A stretch of 64,000 nt of DNA from Pseudomonas sp. K2I15. GTDB lineage: Bacteria > Pseudomonadota > Gammaproteobacteria > Pseudomonadales > Pseudomonadaceae. Shown in pieces: positions 28,782 to 37,566 of the stretch. Below the pieces are notes generated by a model. That model was not told the origin of the DNA. It made no database searches and saw only the letters and a program-made list of their open reading frames with translations. The DNA is taken from assembly GCF_002204795.1 (NCBI RefSeq), contig NZ_NIXO01000003.1, positions 62,001 through 126,000 on the forward strand, given 5' to 3'. The stretch's first letter is position 1. Every line of letters starts with the position of its first letter. The translations under genes and the position numbers were made by a program.

Positions 28782-29285
28782 TTATCTCGTTACAGACCGC
28801 CAGGTCACCAGCCCATCCAAGCCATGATCTGATTTCAAGTACCTGAGCACATTCTGCGCCTGGGCCTTTTCTTCAAACGGGCCGACAAACGCGTGCGGCG
28901 GTTCATCGAGTACGGTGGGCACATCGAGTGCCTGCAATTGCGTAACCAGCAGGCCGAACGCTGTGTCGGTATCGGCGGTAATGCGCACGACCCAGCCGCT
29001 GCGATCTTTCAGGGCGATGGGCTCCACCTCGGCGCCACAGTGTTTGCATTGGGCGGCGGCGGCTTTAATGGGGCTTGCACAGGCCGGGCAGGGGCGCAGG
29101 TCCTCGTGTACCAGCGCGTCAACGCCGGTCTTCGGAATGCGTGGCATCAGCAGGAGCACGATCAGGGGGGCCACCGGCACGAACACTGCTATCGCAAACC
29201 ACCTTGGCCCTGATCGGCCGCGCTGACTGGCCACGTAGGCGGTCACAATGGCGAGGGCCAGCAAAAGGGGAGGGTAGATGCTCAT
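28782..29285 (-). CDS. Membrane protein with zinc ribbon and SPOR-like tail
   Basis: A protein of 167 residues. Two hydrophobic helices (about residues 4-18 and 28-46) are followed by a double-CxxC zinc ribbon, CPACASPIKAAAAQCKHCG, at about residues 66-84. A C-terminal domain ends with HAFVGPFEEKAQAQNVLRYL, which resembles a SPOR or similar alpha-beta fold. I do not know a named family with this order. It is on the same strand as the iron operon but ends 175 bases from it, so it probably has its own promoter. Confidence 0.75.
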   Translation of the reverse strand: MSIYPPLLLALAIVTAYVASQRGRSGPRWFAIAVFVPVAPLIVLLLMPRIPKTGVDALVHEDLRPCPACASPIKAAAAQCKHCGAEVEPIALKDRSGWVVRITADTDTAFGLLVTQLQALDVPTVLDEPPHAFVGPFEEKAQAQNVLRYLKSDHGLDGLVTWRSVTR

Positions 29286-29389
29286 TTATACGTCCTTGTC
29301 TTGATTTAGCGAGCGCAATGTCAACGCTGGGCATTTTCAGCCCAGCGTCGTCAGCCGCAGCGCGAGCAACATGGATAGCCGCCAGGCGA

Positions 29390-29935
29390 TTACTGCGCCT
29401 TGGCGTTCTTGATATCCGCGATCACCTGCTTGGCAATCGCCTGGACCTGCTTCTGGGTCATGGCCGAGGCGATGCCTTCCCACGCCGAAGACTCGGTTTC
29501 ATAGGTGCGCGCGCCCAGCGGTGCGCCGGACTTCAAGTCGCAAAAATCAGCTTTCGAGAAGACCCAGGCGTTGCCCACCAGCGCACCGGCGGCATAGCGG
29601 GTGCCTGCGGTCAGGTAGCGGAACTTGCTGACGTTGATGGTGATGCCCACGCCGTCGGCACTGCCGGTGCTGATGGTTGGCGTTTCCTTGAGGCTATAAC
29701 CGGCCTGCTGTGCTTCGGTTTGCAGGGCCGCGCCCCATTGTTGCTTGAGCAGTGGCCAGTCCTGGTTTTGCTCGACCGTGGTGTTGCCTTTAAAGCTCAC
29801 CACCAGGTTCTGTTTGGCCGATTCCGGGATTGCCAGCGCGTCCGTGCCGCCGCTTTTTACCTTGGCGGCGCAACCACCCAGCATCGAGAGGGCGACAGCG
29901 AACGACAGGGCATACAAGGCCTTGGAGGTTTTCAT
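29390..29935 (-). CDS. Putative lipoprotein, DUF4410-like
   Basis: A protein of 181 residues from MKTSKALYALSFAVALSMLG, with lipobox LGGC at Cys22; a longer frame to 30067 has no signal. The mature protein includes VVSFKGNTTVEQNQDWPLL and a Gly-rich segment TRYAAGALVGNAWVF, which recalls DUF4410-type outer-membrane lipoproteins. Function unknown. It is 95 bases downstream of the copS-like kinase gene and could belong to the same transcript. Confidence 0.75.
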   Translation of the reverse strand: MKTSKALYALSFAVALSMLGGCAAKVKSGGTDALAIPESAKQNLVVSFKGNTTVEQNQDWPLLKQQWGAALQTEAQQAGYSLKETPTISTGSADGVGITINVSKFRYLTAGTRYAAGALVGNAWVFSKADFCDLKSGAPLGARTYETESSAWEGIASAMTQKQVQAIAKQVIADIKNAKAQ

Positions 29936-30030
29936 TGAATTTCCATATCCACAGAGAATAAGAGAGGGGGAAGCCACCGCATCGGATGGGGGCGCTACGA
30001 TGCTTGAATACCTCGCTCTATGGCAAGTAG

Positions 30031-31431
30031 CTATGCCTCCCGCCCCGGAAAAAACAACGTAAAGCACGTCACGCTGTCTTCACTGGTCACGCTGTATCGG
30101 CCGTTATGCAGTTGCATGATGGTCGCGACAATCGACAGCCCCAATCCATTGGACTGGGCCGAACGTTCCCGTGATTCATCCACGCGATAAAACCGCTCGA
30201 ACAACCTCGGCAGGTGCTCCGCCGCAATGGTTGCTCCTTGGTTGGTCACCGTCAGGCTGATGCCCTCGGGGCTGGGCGTGGCCTGGATCAGCAATTCAGA
30301 ACGTGGCGCGCCATATTTGATCGCGTTGGCACACAGGTTGGCCAGGGCGCGGCGCAGCAGCATCGGTTCGGCCCAGATCACACCAGCGCCTTGCGCGAGG
30401 ATGCTGATGTCGACGTCGCCTGCCGGCCCTTCGAAATAGTCGGCCATGCGTTCCACTTCGTCGGCCGCATCCAGTTCCTGGCGTTGGCGCAATGCGCTGG
30501 CCGGGTCGGTGCGGGCCAGGAACAGCATGTTGTCGAGCATGCGCGCCAGGCGTTCAAGCTCTTCGACGTTGGAGGCGAGCAGTTGCTGGTACGCCTCGAT
30601 GCTACGGTGTTGCTGCAACGCCACCTGGGTTTCGCCCAACAGATTGTTGATCGGGGTGCGCAGTTCATGGGCCATGTCGGTGGAGACCTGGCCCAATTGC
30701 ACAAAGCCCTTGGCCAGGCGTTCGAGCATGGTGTTGAACGAATCAATCATCGGCAGCAGTTCTTTCGGTGCGCCATGGCTGTCAAGGCGCGCGGCGAGGT
30801 TGCCGACGCCGATGCCCTGGGCATGCACTGCCAGGCGCCGCAAGGGCAGCAAGCCGCGATGCACCATCAGGTAGCCGACCACCGCCAGCACCAACGCGGC
30901 GATGCTGGCGAGGATATACACACTCAGCCTGTAGCTTGCGAGCACGGCGGTGCGCTCGGTCATCAGCCGCCCGGTGGTGACTTGCAGGCTGCCCAGGTCG
31001 CCCGAATCGATGGTGGCGGCCAGGGTGGAGAAGGGCACGCCATTGATGCCGGGCAAGTGCTGCACGTCGGCGAATTCCAGGGTGTGGTCCCGGGGCACCG
31101 GTGTAACGTCGGGCATGTCGATGTTGCCGGGGTTCACTTCCAGCAAAGGCTTCTGCCCGGGCGCGGCAATGCTCAGCACCGACTCGCGGTTGCCCAGCAT
31201 GTTCTGGAACAGCTCCGGCTTGGTCTTGATCAGGTCCAGGGTGTTGCTGTCGTTCAGCAGGTTGCGCAGTTGGTCGACGCGGTAAATCAGGGCGGCGTCA
31301 TCCCGGTGGATCAGCTCGCGCTCAAGCTCGCGGTACAGCGCCACGCCGAGGGTCGCCAGCAGGGCAAAGGCCAGCAAGGCAAAGATCAGCGCCAGGCGCA
31401 GGGTCAGGGAGTAATGCCCAGGCTTGCTCAT
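30031..31431 (-). CDS. Heavy-metal sensor histidine kinase, CopS/CusS-like
   Basis: A protein of 466 residues from [20 protein letters not shown]. Membrane helices lie at about residues 9-30 and 166-188 around a periplasmic sensor, followed by HAMP. The H-box is [15 protein letters not shown] and the N-box [12 protein letters not shown]; the G-box ends NGLGLSIV. This length and the [11 protein letters not shown] opening are typical of CusS/CopS kinases that sense periplasmic copper. Its start overlaps the regulator stop by four bases (ATGA). Confidence 0.9.
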   Translation of the reverse strand: MSKPGHYSLTLRLALIFALLAFALLATLGVALYRELERELIHRDDAALIYRVDQLRNLLNDSNTLDLIKTKPELFQNMLGNRESVLSIAAPGQKPLLEVNPGNIDMPDVTPVPRDHTLEFADVQHLPGINGVPFSTLAATIDSGDLGSLQVTTGRLMTERTAVLASYRLSVYILASIAALVLAVVGYLMVHRGLLPLRRLAVHAQGIGVGNLAARLDSHGAPKELLPMIDSFNTMLERLAKGFVQLGQVSTDMAHELRTPINNLLGETQVALQQHRSIEAYQQLLASNVEELERLARMLDNMLFLARTDPASALRQRQELDAADEVERMADYFEGPAGDVDISILAQGAGVIWAEPMLLRRALANLCANAIKYGAPRSELLIQATPSPEGISLTVTNQGATIAAEHLPRLFERFYRVDESRERSAQSNGLGLSIVATIMQLHNGRYSVTSEDSVTCFTLFFPGREA

Positions 31432-32099
31432 GGTTGTGTATCGAAGCGGTAGCCGATGCCGCGCACGCTGTGGATCAGCTTGAGCTGGAACGGGTCGTCG
31501 ATTTTCAGGCGCAGGCGGCGCACTGCCACGTCGACCACGTTGGTGTCGCTGTCGAAATTCATGTCCCACACCCGGGAGGCGATCAGCGAGCGCGACAGCA
31601 CCTGGTCCTGGTGGCTGGCGAATAAGTGCAACAAGGCGAACTCCTTGTTGGTCAGGGTAATGCGCACGCCGGCGCGGGTGACGCGGCGCTTGAGCACGTC
31701 GATCTGCAGGTCGGCGATCTGCAGCTGTTCTTCTTCACGGCTGGGCCCGCGCCGGGTCAGGGTGCGCAGGCGCGCCACCAGTTCGGCGAAGGAAAACGGC
31801 TTGATCAGGTAATCATCGGCGCCCAGTTCCAGGCCCTTGATGCGGTCGGCAATGTCGTCCCGGGCGGTGAGGAACAGCACCGGCGTGTCGGCTTCCTTGC
31901 GCAGGCGACGCAGCACTTCCCAGCCGTCCATTTTCGGCATCATCACGTCCAGCACGATTACGTCGAACGGGGTTTCCAGGGCTTGGTGCAAACCATCCAC
32001 ACCGTCGCGGGCGAGGCTCACGGAGTAACCCAGTTCCTGCAGGCCGTTGAGCAAGTAGTTGCCCGCCTTGGGCTCGTCTTCGACTACGAGGATATTCAT
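31428..32099 (-). CDS. copR: Heavy-metal response regulator, CopR-like
   Basis: A protein of 223 residues. The receiver has [20 protein letters not shown], the phospho-Asp in [17 protein letters not shown] and the Lys in LIKPFSF. The winged-helix domain ends [12 protein letters not shown]. The [12 protein letters not shown] opening is typical of CopR/CusR regulators. Two boxes matching the recalled P. aeruginosa CopR consensus TGACA-N5-GTAAT occur nearby, at 32498 and 33395, which supports the copper assignment. The DUF2790 gene precedes it by 51 bases. Confidence 0.87.
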   Translation of the reverse strand: MNILVVEDEPKAGNYLLNGLQELGYSVSLARDGVDGLHQALETPFDVIVLDVMMPKMDGWEVLRRLRKEADTPVLFLTARDDIADRIKGLELGADDYLIKPFSFAELVARLRTLTRRGPSREEEQLQIADLQIDVLKRRVTRAGVRITLTNKEFALLHLFASHQDQVLSRSLIASRVWDMNFDSDTNVVDVAVRRLRLKIDDPFQLKLIHSVRGIGYRFDTQP

Positions 32100-32150
32100 G
32101 GGAGTTGCCCTGGTGATGTGCAGGTCGTTCGTGGCGCAAGTGTAGCCCGA

Positions 32151-32408
32151 TCAATTGTCATTGGGGCAGCCGATGCCCTGTACTTGATAGTCCAGCACGT
32201 GTTCGCGGCCCTGGCTGTCCAGGTAGTCGAGGCGGGCAGGGACGATGCCGCACTGGCCGTAGGTGTCGGTGCTGGACAGCACTTTGGCCACGTCCATGTG
32301 CATGAAGAAGCCGGGTTTGTCATGGATCACCGAGGCAGCGGCAGTGGTGTCAGCAAAGGCCGAACCGGTGGCGATCAGGGCAGCAAAGCCGAGGATAAAC
32401 AGTTTCAT
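32151..32408 (-). CDS. DUF2790 domain-containing secreted protein
   Basis: A protein of 85 residues: signal peptide MKLFILGFAALIATGSAFA, then a DUF2790 domain (VAKVLSSTDTYGQCGIVPARLDYLDSQ spans most of it) with two Cys, one in GQCG and one in GIGC, possibly disulfide bonded. DUF2790 proteins are small periplasmic proteins of pseudomonads, often copper-induced and found next to copRS. Biochemical role unknown. A CopR-type box lies 90 bases upstream, so it is likely the first gene of a copper-induced copRS transcript. Confidence 0.87.
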   Translation of the reverse strand: MKLFILGFAALIATGSAFADTTAAASVIHDKPGFFMHMDVAKVLSSTDTYGQCGIVPARLDYLDSQGREHVLDYQVQGIGCPNDN

Positions 32409-32497
32409 GGCGGTATCTCTCTTTAAGGGTTGGCTGCCGGTACCCGGCAGTGAGTTCACAGTAACCAGGCGACACAAACAGCCAGCCAACAGGATGA

Positions 32498-32512
32498 TGA
32501 CAAGGTTGTAAT
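32498..32512. promoter_or_regulatory. CopR-type box upstream of the DUF2790-copRS genes
   Basis: TGACA-AGGTT-GTAAT exactly fits TGACA-N5-GTAAT. On the transcribed (minus) strand a -10-like TAC-TGT element (CACAGTAAC on plus, 32457-32465) follows 31 bases from the ATGACA edge. The box at 33395 has the same geometry. Confidence 0.65.
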
Positions 32513-32519
32513 GAAGGGC

Positions 32520-33290
32520 TTAAGGCTGGCGGCCGGATGCTTCGAGGATCAGGTCGGTGATTTCCTTGGCGTGGGACACCAGCGACAAGTGGCTCGACGG
32601 CAGCTCAATGGTGGTGGCGTTCATGCGCTTGGCCAGGAAGCGTTCCAGGTCCGGGTTGATGGTCTGGTCGTTGCTGGACACCGCATACCAGGACGGCTTG
32701 GTGTGCCATGCGGCGTTGACGGTGCGACCGCTGAACAGGGTCTTGGCGATCGGTTGTTGCACGGCGTACAGCTCCATCGCCTTGGCGCGGGGCACGTCGG
32801 CGGCGAAGTACTTCAGGAAGGCGTCCTGGTTCAGGGTCAGGTAGCCGTCGTGTTCCACCACACCGGCACGCACGGGTGTGGTCGGGTACTTGGCGGACAG
32901 CGCGACGAAATCTTCGTTGGCGTCCGGGGCACGGGCGGCGACGTACACCAGGGAGCTGACCTTCGGGTTGACCCCGGCGTCGCTGACCACGGTGCCGGCG
33001 TAGGAATGGCCGACCAGCACGGTAGGGCCGTCCTGTTGGTCGAGTACGCGGTTGGTGGCAGCGACGTCATCTGCCACCGAGGTCAGCGGGTTTTGTACGG
33101 CGGTTACATGCAGTCCAGCGGCCTGCAGGCGGGTGATCACTTCGGACCAGCTGGAACCGTCAGCCCAGGAGCCGTGTACCAGCACCACGTTGTTGGCTTT
33201 CACCGGGGCAATCGGGCCGGCCACGGCGGCGCCGGTGCCCAGCATCAACAGGCTGGCGGCGATCAGGCAGAGTTTGCTTGCAGGTTTCAT
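32520..33290 (-). CDS. Exported alpha/beta hydrolase with a CopR-type promoter
   Basis: About 256 residues from MKPASKLCLIAASLLMLG, with a signal peptide ending AAVA before GPIAP. The hydrolase fold shows VVLVHGSWADGSSWSEVI, nucleophile elbow GHSYAGTV, LVYVAARAPDANEDF, and the late His in SSHLSLVSHAKEI. It resembles the EstC/salicylate-esterase-like group. Substrate unknown. A box identical in form to that of the DUF2790-copRS genes lies 105 bases upstream, which links this enzyme to the copper regulon. Its 3' end is only seven bases from the box at 32498. Confidence 0.82.
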   Translation of the reverse strand: MKPASKLCLIAASLLMLGTGAAVAGPIAPVKANNVVLVHGSWADGSSWSEVITRLQAAGLHVTAVQNPLTSVADDVAATNRVLDQQDGPTVLVGHSYAGTVVSDAGVNPKVSSLVYVAARAPDANEDFVALSAKYPTTPVRAGVVEHDGYLTLNQDAFLKYFAADVPRAKAMELYAVQQPIAKTLFSGRTVNAAWHTKPSWYAVSSNDQTINPDLERFLAKRMNATTIELPSSHLSLVSHAKEITDLILEASGRQP

Positions 33291-33394
33291 GGGGCGGGCT
33301 CTCTTCATCATCAGTGGGAAGCTGGGTCACCCGCTGTGGGTGACTGACGACTTCACTGTATGAAGTGAGGGTGCTGGCAACACTGACAGCTTAA

Positions 33395-33409
33395 TGACAA
33401 GTTTGTAAT
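33395..33409. promoter_or_regulatory. CopR-type box upstream of the exported hydrolase
   Basis: TGACA-AGTTT-GTAAT again fits TGACA-N5-GTAAT exactly. On the minus strand a -10-like element (CACTGTATG on plus, 33354-33362) lies 31 bases from the ATGACA edge, the same spacing as at 32498. Confidence 0.65.
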
Positions 33410-33549
33410 GCAGTGGGCAGCCATACCGCTGGATACAAAACCGTGTCCCGGAATAAGGTTTACAGCGTTTGGGTCGATCCGTAGATTGCACAGGAAAGTG
33501 GTTCGTCAGCACCCAAGACCGGGTGACGAAAACATAAGGAAGCCGAGCA

Positions 33550-34224
33550 GTGTCCACCCGCGATTCAGCTGTATTCGCCAACCGTTACCGCGCCTTCCTG
33601 TTCGATATGGATGGCACACTCCTGAGCTCCATTGCTGCCGCCGAACGCGTATGGGCCATCTGGGCTGAACGCCACGGGCTGGATGTCGCGGCTTTTCTGA
33701 AGACTATCCATGGCGCCCGGGCCATCGACACCATTACCCGGCAGGCGTTGCCGGGCGTGGACGCGCAGGCAGAGGCGCAATGGATTACCGAGGCTGAACT
33801 CGCGGATGTGGAAGGGGTGGTGGCGATTGCTGGCGCGGTTGAATTCCTCAACGCGTTGCCCGGCGATCAATGGGCGCTGGTCACGTCCGCGCCCAAGGCG
33901 CTGGCCCTGCGTCGTATGCAGGCGGCCGGTATTAACCCGCCAGCGGTGTTGGTGACGGCGGAGGATGTCGCCAGTGGCAAGCCGGATCCGGCGTGTTATG
34001 TCCTGGGTGCGCAGCGGCTGGGAGTGCCGGTGCAGGACTGCCTGGTGTTTGAAGATGCCAACGTCGGGATTCGCGCTGGCGAGGCGGCGGGGGCCGATGT
34101 GCTGGTGGTGACGTCGACGCACCTTGCGCCCATGGCCACGGAGCACCCGTCGATTGACGGGTATGAGCGGTTGCAGGTCCAGCGTGACGAAGCCGGGCTG
34201 CTGCACCTGCATCGCCTGGCGTGA
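33550..34224 (+). CDS. HAD family phosphatase (sugar or polyol phosphatase type)
   Basis: A protein of 224 residues with a GTG start and AAGGAAG ahead. HAD motif I is FLFDMDGTLLSS near residue 19. Motif II is WALVTSAPKALALRRM, motif III lies near SGKPDPACYVLGAQRLG, and motif IV is CLVFEDANVGIRAGEAAGAD. An alpha-helical cap sits after motif I. The layout matches glycerol-3-phosphate and deoxyglucose-6-phosphate phosphatases. Substrate not decided by sequence. Divergent from the exported hydrolase gene. Confidence 0.88.
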   Translation: MSTRDSAVFANRYRAFLFDMDGTLLSSIAAAERVWAIWAERHGLDVAAFLKTIHGARAIDTITRQALPGVDAQAEAQWITEAELADVEGVVAIAGAVEFLNALPGDQWALVTSAPKALALRRMQAAGINPPAVLVTAEDVASGKPDPACYVLGAQRLGVPVQDCLVFEDANVGIRAGEAAGADVLVVTSTHLAPMATEHPSIDGYERLQVQRDEAGLLHLHRLA

Positions 34225-34252
34225 AAAAGCCGATCCGGTTACCCGGATCGGC
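34224..34252 (-). terminator. Rho-independent terminator read by the minus-strand gene at 34239
   Basis: Perfect 10-base stem GCCGATCCGG / CCGGATCGGC with loop TTAC, and five A on the plus strand at 34224-34228 that give a U-run in minus-strand RNA. The last codons of the minus-strand gene lie inside the stem. It may also stop transcription from the HAD gene. Confidence 0.8.
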
Positions 34253-34553
34253 CTTCTTCGTAAACGGACGGTTCGGCAGCGGAGCCGTTCTCAGCCAGCG
34301 TCTGCAGGCGGTTGCCCTTGATCCCCTGGCGAGACAAGACCATCTCCTTGAGGATTTCGCCGGCGAGCCTGGCAATCGCCTCCGGCCCTCGATGGTGCGC
34401 CCGAACGATGCCGGTCACCGCAAAGTGATCAGCTCCCGGGCCGCTGAGAATCGCGCAAAGCGTGCCGTCCGAATGCAAGGTGCAGACGATTTTGTAGCTG
34501 GGCAGACGCGCTGCCAGCGCCGCTTCGATTTCAGTTTTGCTCAGCGTGTCCAT
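34239..34553 (-). CDS. Hypothetical protein, 104 residues
   Basis: Begins MDTLSKTEIEAALAARLPSY and reads as a regular alpha/beta protein (YKIVCTLHSDGTLCAILSGPG, then AVTGIVRAHHRGPEAIARLA). I do not recognise a family. No signal or membrane segment. Its tail is rich in small polar residues and ends within the terminator stem. The frame has normal codon use, and the terminator lies at the right place for this strand, which supports it as a real gene. Confidence 0.65.
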   Translation of the reverse strand: MDTLSKTEIEAALAARLPSYKIVCTLHSDGTLCAILSGPGADHFAVTGIVRAHHRGPEAIARLAGEILKEMVLSRQGIKGNRLQTLAENGSAAEPSVYEEGRSG

Positions 34554-34648
34554 CCGCGCTACAACCTTTCACTGACCGTGCATGCCCTAGCATAGGTTGT
34601 GTTGCGCGGCTGTAAATACCGGCGATCCGATAGCGGATGGGGCGTGCT

Positions 34649-34900
34649 TCAAAGTGGTTTCAGTGATAAGCCGCGCGGGGTCAACAGGATGTTTTTGGCA
34701 CTGATCCATTGGTAGCCCAGCGGGTCAACGACGTCGCCGTTGACGAAGGTGCCGGTGATCAAGTTCAGCAAGTACAGCTCGCGCAAGCCGGCGAGCACAT
34801 CCTCGGGCTGGCCCTGTAACTCGGTCGAGCACTTTGGGGTGTCCGCTGACAATTGCAGGATCAAGGACTGAAGAATGGCCACACTCTGCTCTATATCCAT
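34649..34900 (-). CDS. Hypothetical protein, 83 residues
   Basis: Begins MDIEQSVAILQSLILQLSAD. The C-terminal part (LAGLRELYLLNLITG ... ISAKNILLTPRGLSLKPL) looks like a winged-helix-type fold, as in small DNA-binding or phage-derived proteins, but no motif proves it. Two Cys or metal sites are absent. Neighbours are other small unknowns, so context gives no function. Confidence 0.55.
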   Translation of the reverse strand: MDIEQSVAILQSLILQLSADTPKCSTELQGQPEDVLAGLRELYLLNLITGTFVNGDVVDPLGYQWISAKNILLTPRGLSLKPL

Positions 34901-34987
34901 ATCGATATGCTTTTCTATTAAAGATATTCGTATGGGTGTCTTTGGCCCATATAGTTCCTGAAATTTTTGAGGATGGGGCCCAGGGGG

Positions 34988-35245
34988 TCAGGGTGAGGCT
35001 TTCTGGCGATCGCTGCGAGGGGGGCGTCGGCACAGTTTGCGATGAATGGCGGCCTGGATCGGTTTGAGGCAGAAGATAAACAAGTAGGCGCCCAAAAACA
35101 GCGCCAGGTCGAGCCAGGAGTGTGCGTGGCTGTTGCCCTCGTACTCGAACCTGAGGCCGCACTCCATCCCGAGAAACGCCAGGCTGATCAGCGCGACGAT
35201 CATCCAGGACTTGGACAAATAGGGCTGTTTGGCAGGTCGCCTCAT
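34988..35245 (-). CDS. Small membrane protein, 85 residues
   Basis: Start at MRRPAKQPYLSKSWMIVALI with CAGGAG seven bases upstream; the frame extends further but without a better site. Two hydrophobic helices (about residues 12-26 and 43-61) surround a short loop FEYEGNSHAHSW. The C-terminal tail is very basic (IHRKLCRRPPRSDRQK), suggesting a cytoplasmic tail. Family not recognised. Confidence 0.65.
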   Translation of the reverse strand: MRRPAKQPYLSKSWMIVALISLAFLGMECGLRFEYEGNSHAHSWLDLALFLGAYLFIFCLKPIQAAIHRKLCRRPPRSDRQKASP

Positions 35246-35415
35246 CAACGTGCTCCTGAGCGCGTCGCAGACTGTAGGGGATTTGTCACGAGATTCGGCT
35301 CTCGAATACCCAACAAGTTCCCGTTGTACGCGGGCTGTTTCATGCGCAGAGGGCAGCCTGCGGCTATTGCTGGGAAGTGTTCCTGCCATGTGTCACACAA
35401 AAGGGAGTACGCCTT

Positions 35416-35874
35416 ATGTTCGTTCAGTGGTTTCTTGCTGCAACCCATTTACTGGCATTCGCCGTGGCGTTGTCGGCCGTGCTCGCCAGGAGCAAGGCCT
35501 TGCGCAGTTTTTCGAATATTGCCCCATCCACCGTAGGCCGCGTATTGATCGCGGACAACATCTGGGGAATCAGCGCCCTGGTGTTGCTGGTAACCGGTGG
35601 CTTGCGGGCCTTTGGCGGCTACGAAAAGGGCAGTGATTATTACCTGCACCAGCCGTTGTTTCACGTGAAGATGACGCTGCTGGTATTAATTTTGTTACTG
35701 GAACTGGCGCCGATGATCCGTTTCATCAAATGGCGCATGGCCTTGGTTCGCGGCACGCGACTGGATGTGCAGCAGGCAGGTCCTTTTGCGCGCATCAGCC
35801 ACGTGCAGGCATTACTGATTGTGCTGATGATGATTGCGGCGAGTGGCATGGCGCGCGGTGTTGGCCTGGGGTGA
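35416..35874 (+). CDS. DUF2214 family membrane protein
   Basis: A protein of 152 residues from MFVQWFLAATHLLAFAVAL, with AAGGGAG ahead. Four membrane helices. His11 in the first helix and the pattern RVLIADNIWGISALVLLVTG ... YLHQPLFHVKMTLL are typical of DUF2214. The conserved intramembrane His residues resemble haem-binding cytochrome-like proteins, but haem binding is not shown here. Function unknown. Confidence 0.8.
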   Translation: MFVQWFLAATHLLAFAVALSAVLARSKALRSFSNIAPSTVGRVLIADNIWGISALVLLVTGGLRAFGGYEKGSDYYLHQPLFHVKMTLLVLILLLELAPMIRFIKWRMALVRGTRLDVQQAGPFARISHVQALLIVLMMIAASGMARGVGLG

Positions 35875-35992
35875 CGGTGGCCTGGCGCTGGGATGGGGGA
35901 ATAGGGTGTGCTGGCCGCGGAAGCCGCGAGCAGGCTAAAGAGGTTTTCGCCAGCCGTTACAGTGAACGAAAGGGCTGGCTACTGGAGGCGCT

Positions 35993-36187
35993 TCAAGGTG
36001 TCTGGTTTTTGTCCGGAGCCGTCAGACCCGCCTGGATACGTTGGTAGATCTCCTCGCGATGCACGGCAACGTCCTTTGGAGCATTGATGCCGATTCTTAC
36101 TTGCTGGCCGCTAACGCCCAGAATGGTGATCGTAATGTCATCACCGATATTTATGCTTTCACCGACTTTGCGGGTGAGTATCAGCAT
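35993..36187 (-). CDS. csrA: Carbon storage regulator, RsmA/CsrA
   Basis: A protein of 64 residues from [20 protein letters not shown] with AAGGAGA ahead. It has the complete CsrA fold and the RNA-binding residues Leu4/Arg6 and the [12 protein letters not shown] helix with Arg44. It binds GGA motifs in mRNA leaders and blocks or alters translation, controlling secondary metabolism and motility in Pseudomonas. The C-terminal extension [13 protein letters not shown] is slightly longer than RsmA of 61-62 residues. Pseudomonads usually have more than one paralog, so which Rsm this is cannot be said. Confidence 0.95.
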   Translation of the reverse strand: MLILTRKVGESINIGDDITITILGVSGQQVRIGINAPKDVAVHREEIYQRIQAGLTAPDKNQTP

Positions 36188-36435
36188 GGACTTCTCCTTG
36201 ATTGCTTTGAAGGACACATGTTTCAGACAGGGCAGATGTCGGATGTGTGTAGCTTACTGCGAAGCGCTTCCCTGTGGCTGCCTCTTTTAGGACGCATAGA
36301 GGCGGCATTAATTCCCATGGCGCCATCATACAGGTCTGCGATACATCATTCGCATTGTTTAAGCCAACGTTTATGACGGCCAGAATAGACAGTGAATGAT
36401 AAAGTCGCCTCTTTGATCCTCTAAGGAGCAGGGTA

Positions 36436-36828
36436 GTGCGTAAAGTAGCGATGGCAATTGCGGTGTTGGCATTGGCCGGTTGCGGTGAAGGTAAAAGCGT
36501 CGATGCCCCCAAGGCCAGGCCCGCCGTTGCCGAGGCGCCCGCCCAGGCCCAACCTGCGGTCGGTGCGATCGCCTCTCAAGAGTGGGATGTATGGGTGGGA
36601 CCGCCGGATCACAAGCTCCAGGCGATGACTGACCTGACCGCGTGGTTGCTCGAGCACGGTTTCAGTTTCTACCTGGTGAAGGAAGACGGTAAGGACCAGG
36701 TACTGCTGGGCCCGTTCAGCACCAAGGCCGAGGCTGAGGCGAAGCAGGCGCAGTTGACCCAGAAGCTTGTTACGGCGAAGAAAAATGACACCGTGTCCGA
36801 GGTCATCGAACACAAGGTTGCACAGTAA
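36436..36828 (+). CDS. SPOR-like lipoprotein, 130 residues
   Basis: GTG start with AAGGAG ahead. The short signal VRKVAMAIAVLALAGC has a lipobox with Cys16. A Pro/Ala linker is followed by a compact domain: EWDVWVGPPDHKLQAMTDL, then YLVKEDGKDQVLLGPFSTKA, the last being SPOR-type. Envelope location is expected. Function unknown. A strong terminator closes the gene. Confidence 0.8.
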   Translation: MRKVAMAIAVLALAGCGEGKSVDAPKARPAVAEAPAQAQPAVGAIASQEWDVWVGPPDHKLQAMTDLTAWLLEHGFSFYLVKEDGKDQVLLGPFSTKAEAEAKQAQLTQKLVTAKKNDTVSEVIEHKVAQ

Positions 36829-36838
36829 GAAACCGGCC

Positions 36839-36868
36839 AGCGGGAGGCGATAGCGCTCCCGCTTTTTT
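36839..36868 (+). terminator. Rho-independent terminator
   Basis: Stem AGCGGGAG / CTCCCGCT followed by six T, ten bases after the SPOR-like lipoprotein gene and just before the convergent endA end. Confidence 0.85.
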
Positions 36869-36872
36869 ATGT

Positions 36873-37562
36873 TCAGCCGCAGGCTTTCAAGTTCACCGGG
36901 CCGACAAACTCATTGCCGCGCCCCATCACGCACGCCACGGTTTGATTGCGCTGGCGTTCCCAGGGTTGTACCGGGTAAGTCTTGTTCCAGGCGTCGTAGA
37001 GTTGGCGATCCTGTTTTGACAGGCGCAAGCCATACTGCTTGCTCATGTAGAAGTACGTACGAGCGATCATTCCGCGAATGGAAGGGCGTGGCATGACTTT
37101 CTTGGCCTTGAAATCCACTTGGGTCAGGCACGAGCCGTATTGCCCGCTTTGTACCGGCAGCCAGCCAAAACTGAAGTTGTTACGGTCGCCATTGACCTCG
37201 CCGATGCTCGGCACCAGGTTGTGCAGGTCGGCCTCGGCGCGCTTGTACACCGCGTCCTTGCGGGTGCAGTTCTTGCGCCCGCCGTCTTGCCAGCACTGGC
37301 GCTGATGGCCGATCTGCCAGGCCGGAACAATGTGTTCCCACTCAATACGCGCTGCCCGGTTGGCGTTCTTGCGGGGGATATAGCCGCAGGCTTTCAGGTC
37401 CACCCGGTTACCGTTGTATTTGCAGCCGCAATAAAACTCCGTGGATTGCGGCTCATAAAGCTTCCAGGCGATTTTCTTGGCTTCGCTGAAAGTCTTGGGG
37501 GCTTGCGCGTGAGCGGTGACAGCAAAAAACACAAACAACACGCTGATAAAACGGACACTCAT
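36873..37562 (-). CDS. endA: Endonuclease I family protein, exported
   Basis: A protein of 229 residues from MSVRFISVLFVFFAVTAHAQ, a signal peptide. The nuclease core shows EWEHIVPAWQIG with the metal-binding His, then EADLHNLVPSIGEVNGDRNNF, as in E. coli EndA and Vibrio Vvn. Many Cys (CGCKYNG, KACGYIP, RQCWQDGG, KNCTRKDA) suggest disulfides. It cuts DNA non-specifically in the periplasm or outside. Five bases separate it from the DUF1654 gene upstream, and the pair sits behind a LexA-type box. Confidence 0.9.
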   Translation of the reverse strand: MSVRFISVLFVFFAVTAHAQAPKTFSEAKKIAWKLYEPQSTEFYCGCKYNGNRVDLKACGYIPRKNANRAARIEWEHIVPAWQIGHQRQCWQDGGRKNCTRKDAVYKRAEADLHNLVPSIGEVNGDRNNFSFGWLPVQSGQYGSCLTQVDFKAKKVMPRPSIRGMIARTYFYMSKQYGLRLSKQDRQLYDAWNKTYPVQPWERQRNQTVACVMGRGNEFVGPVNLKACG

Positions 37563-37566
37563 TGAC

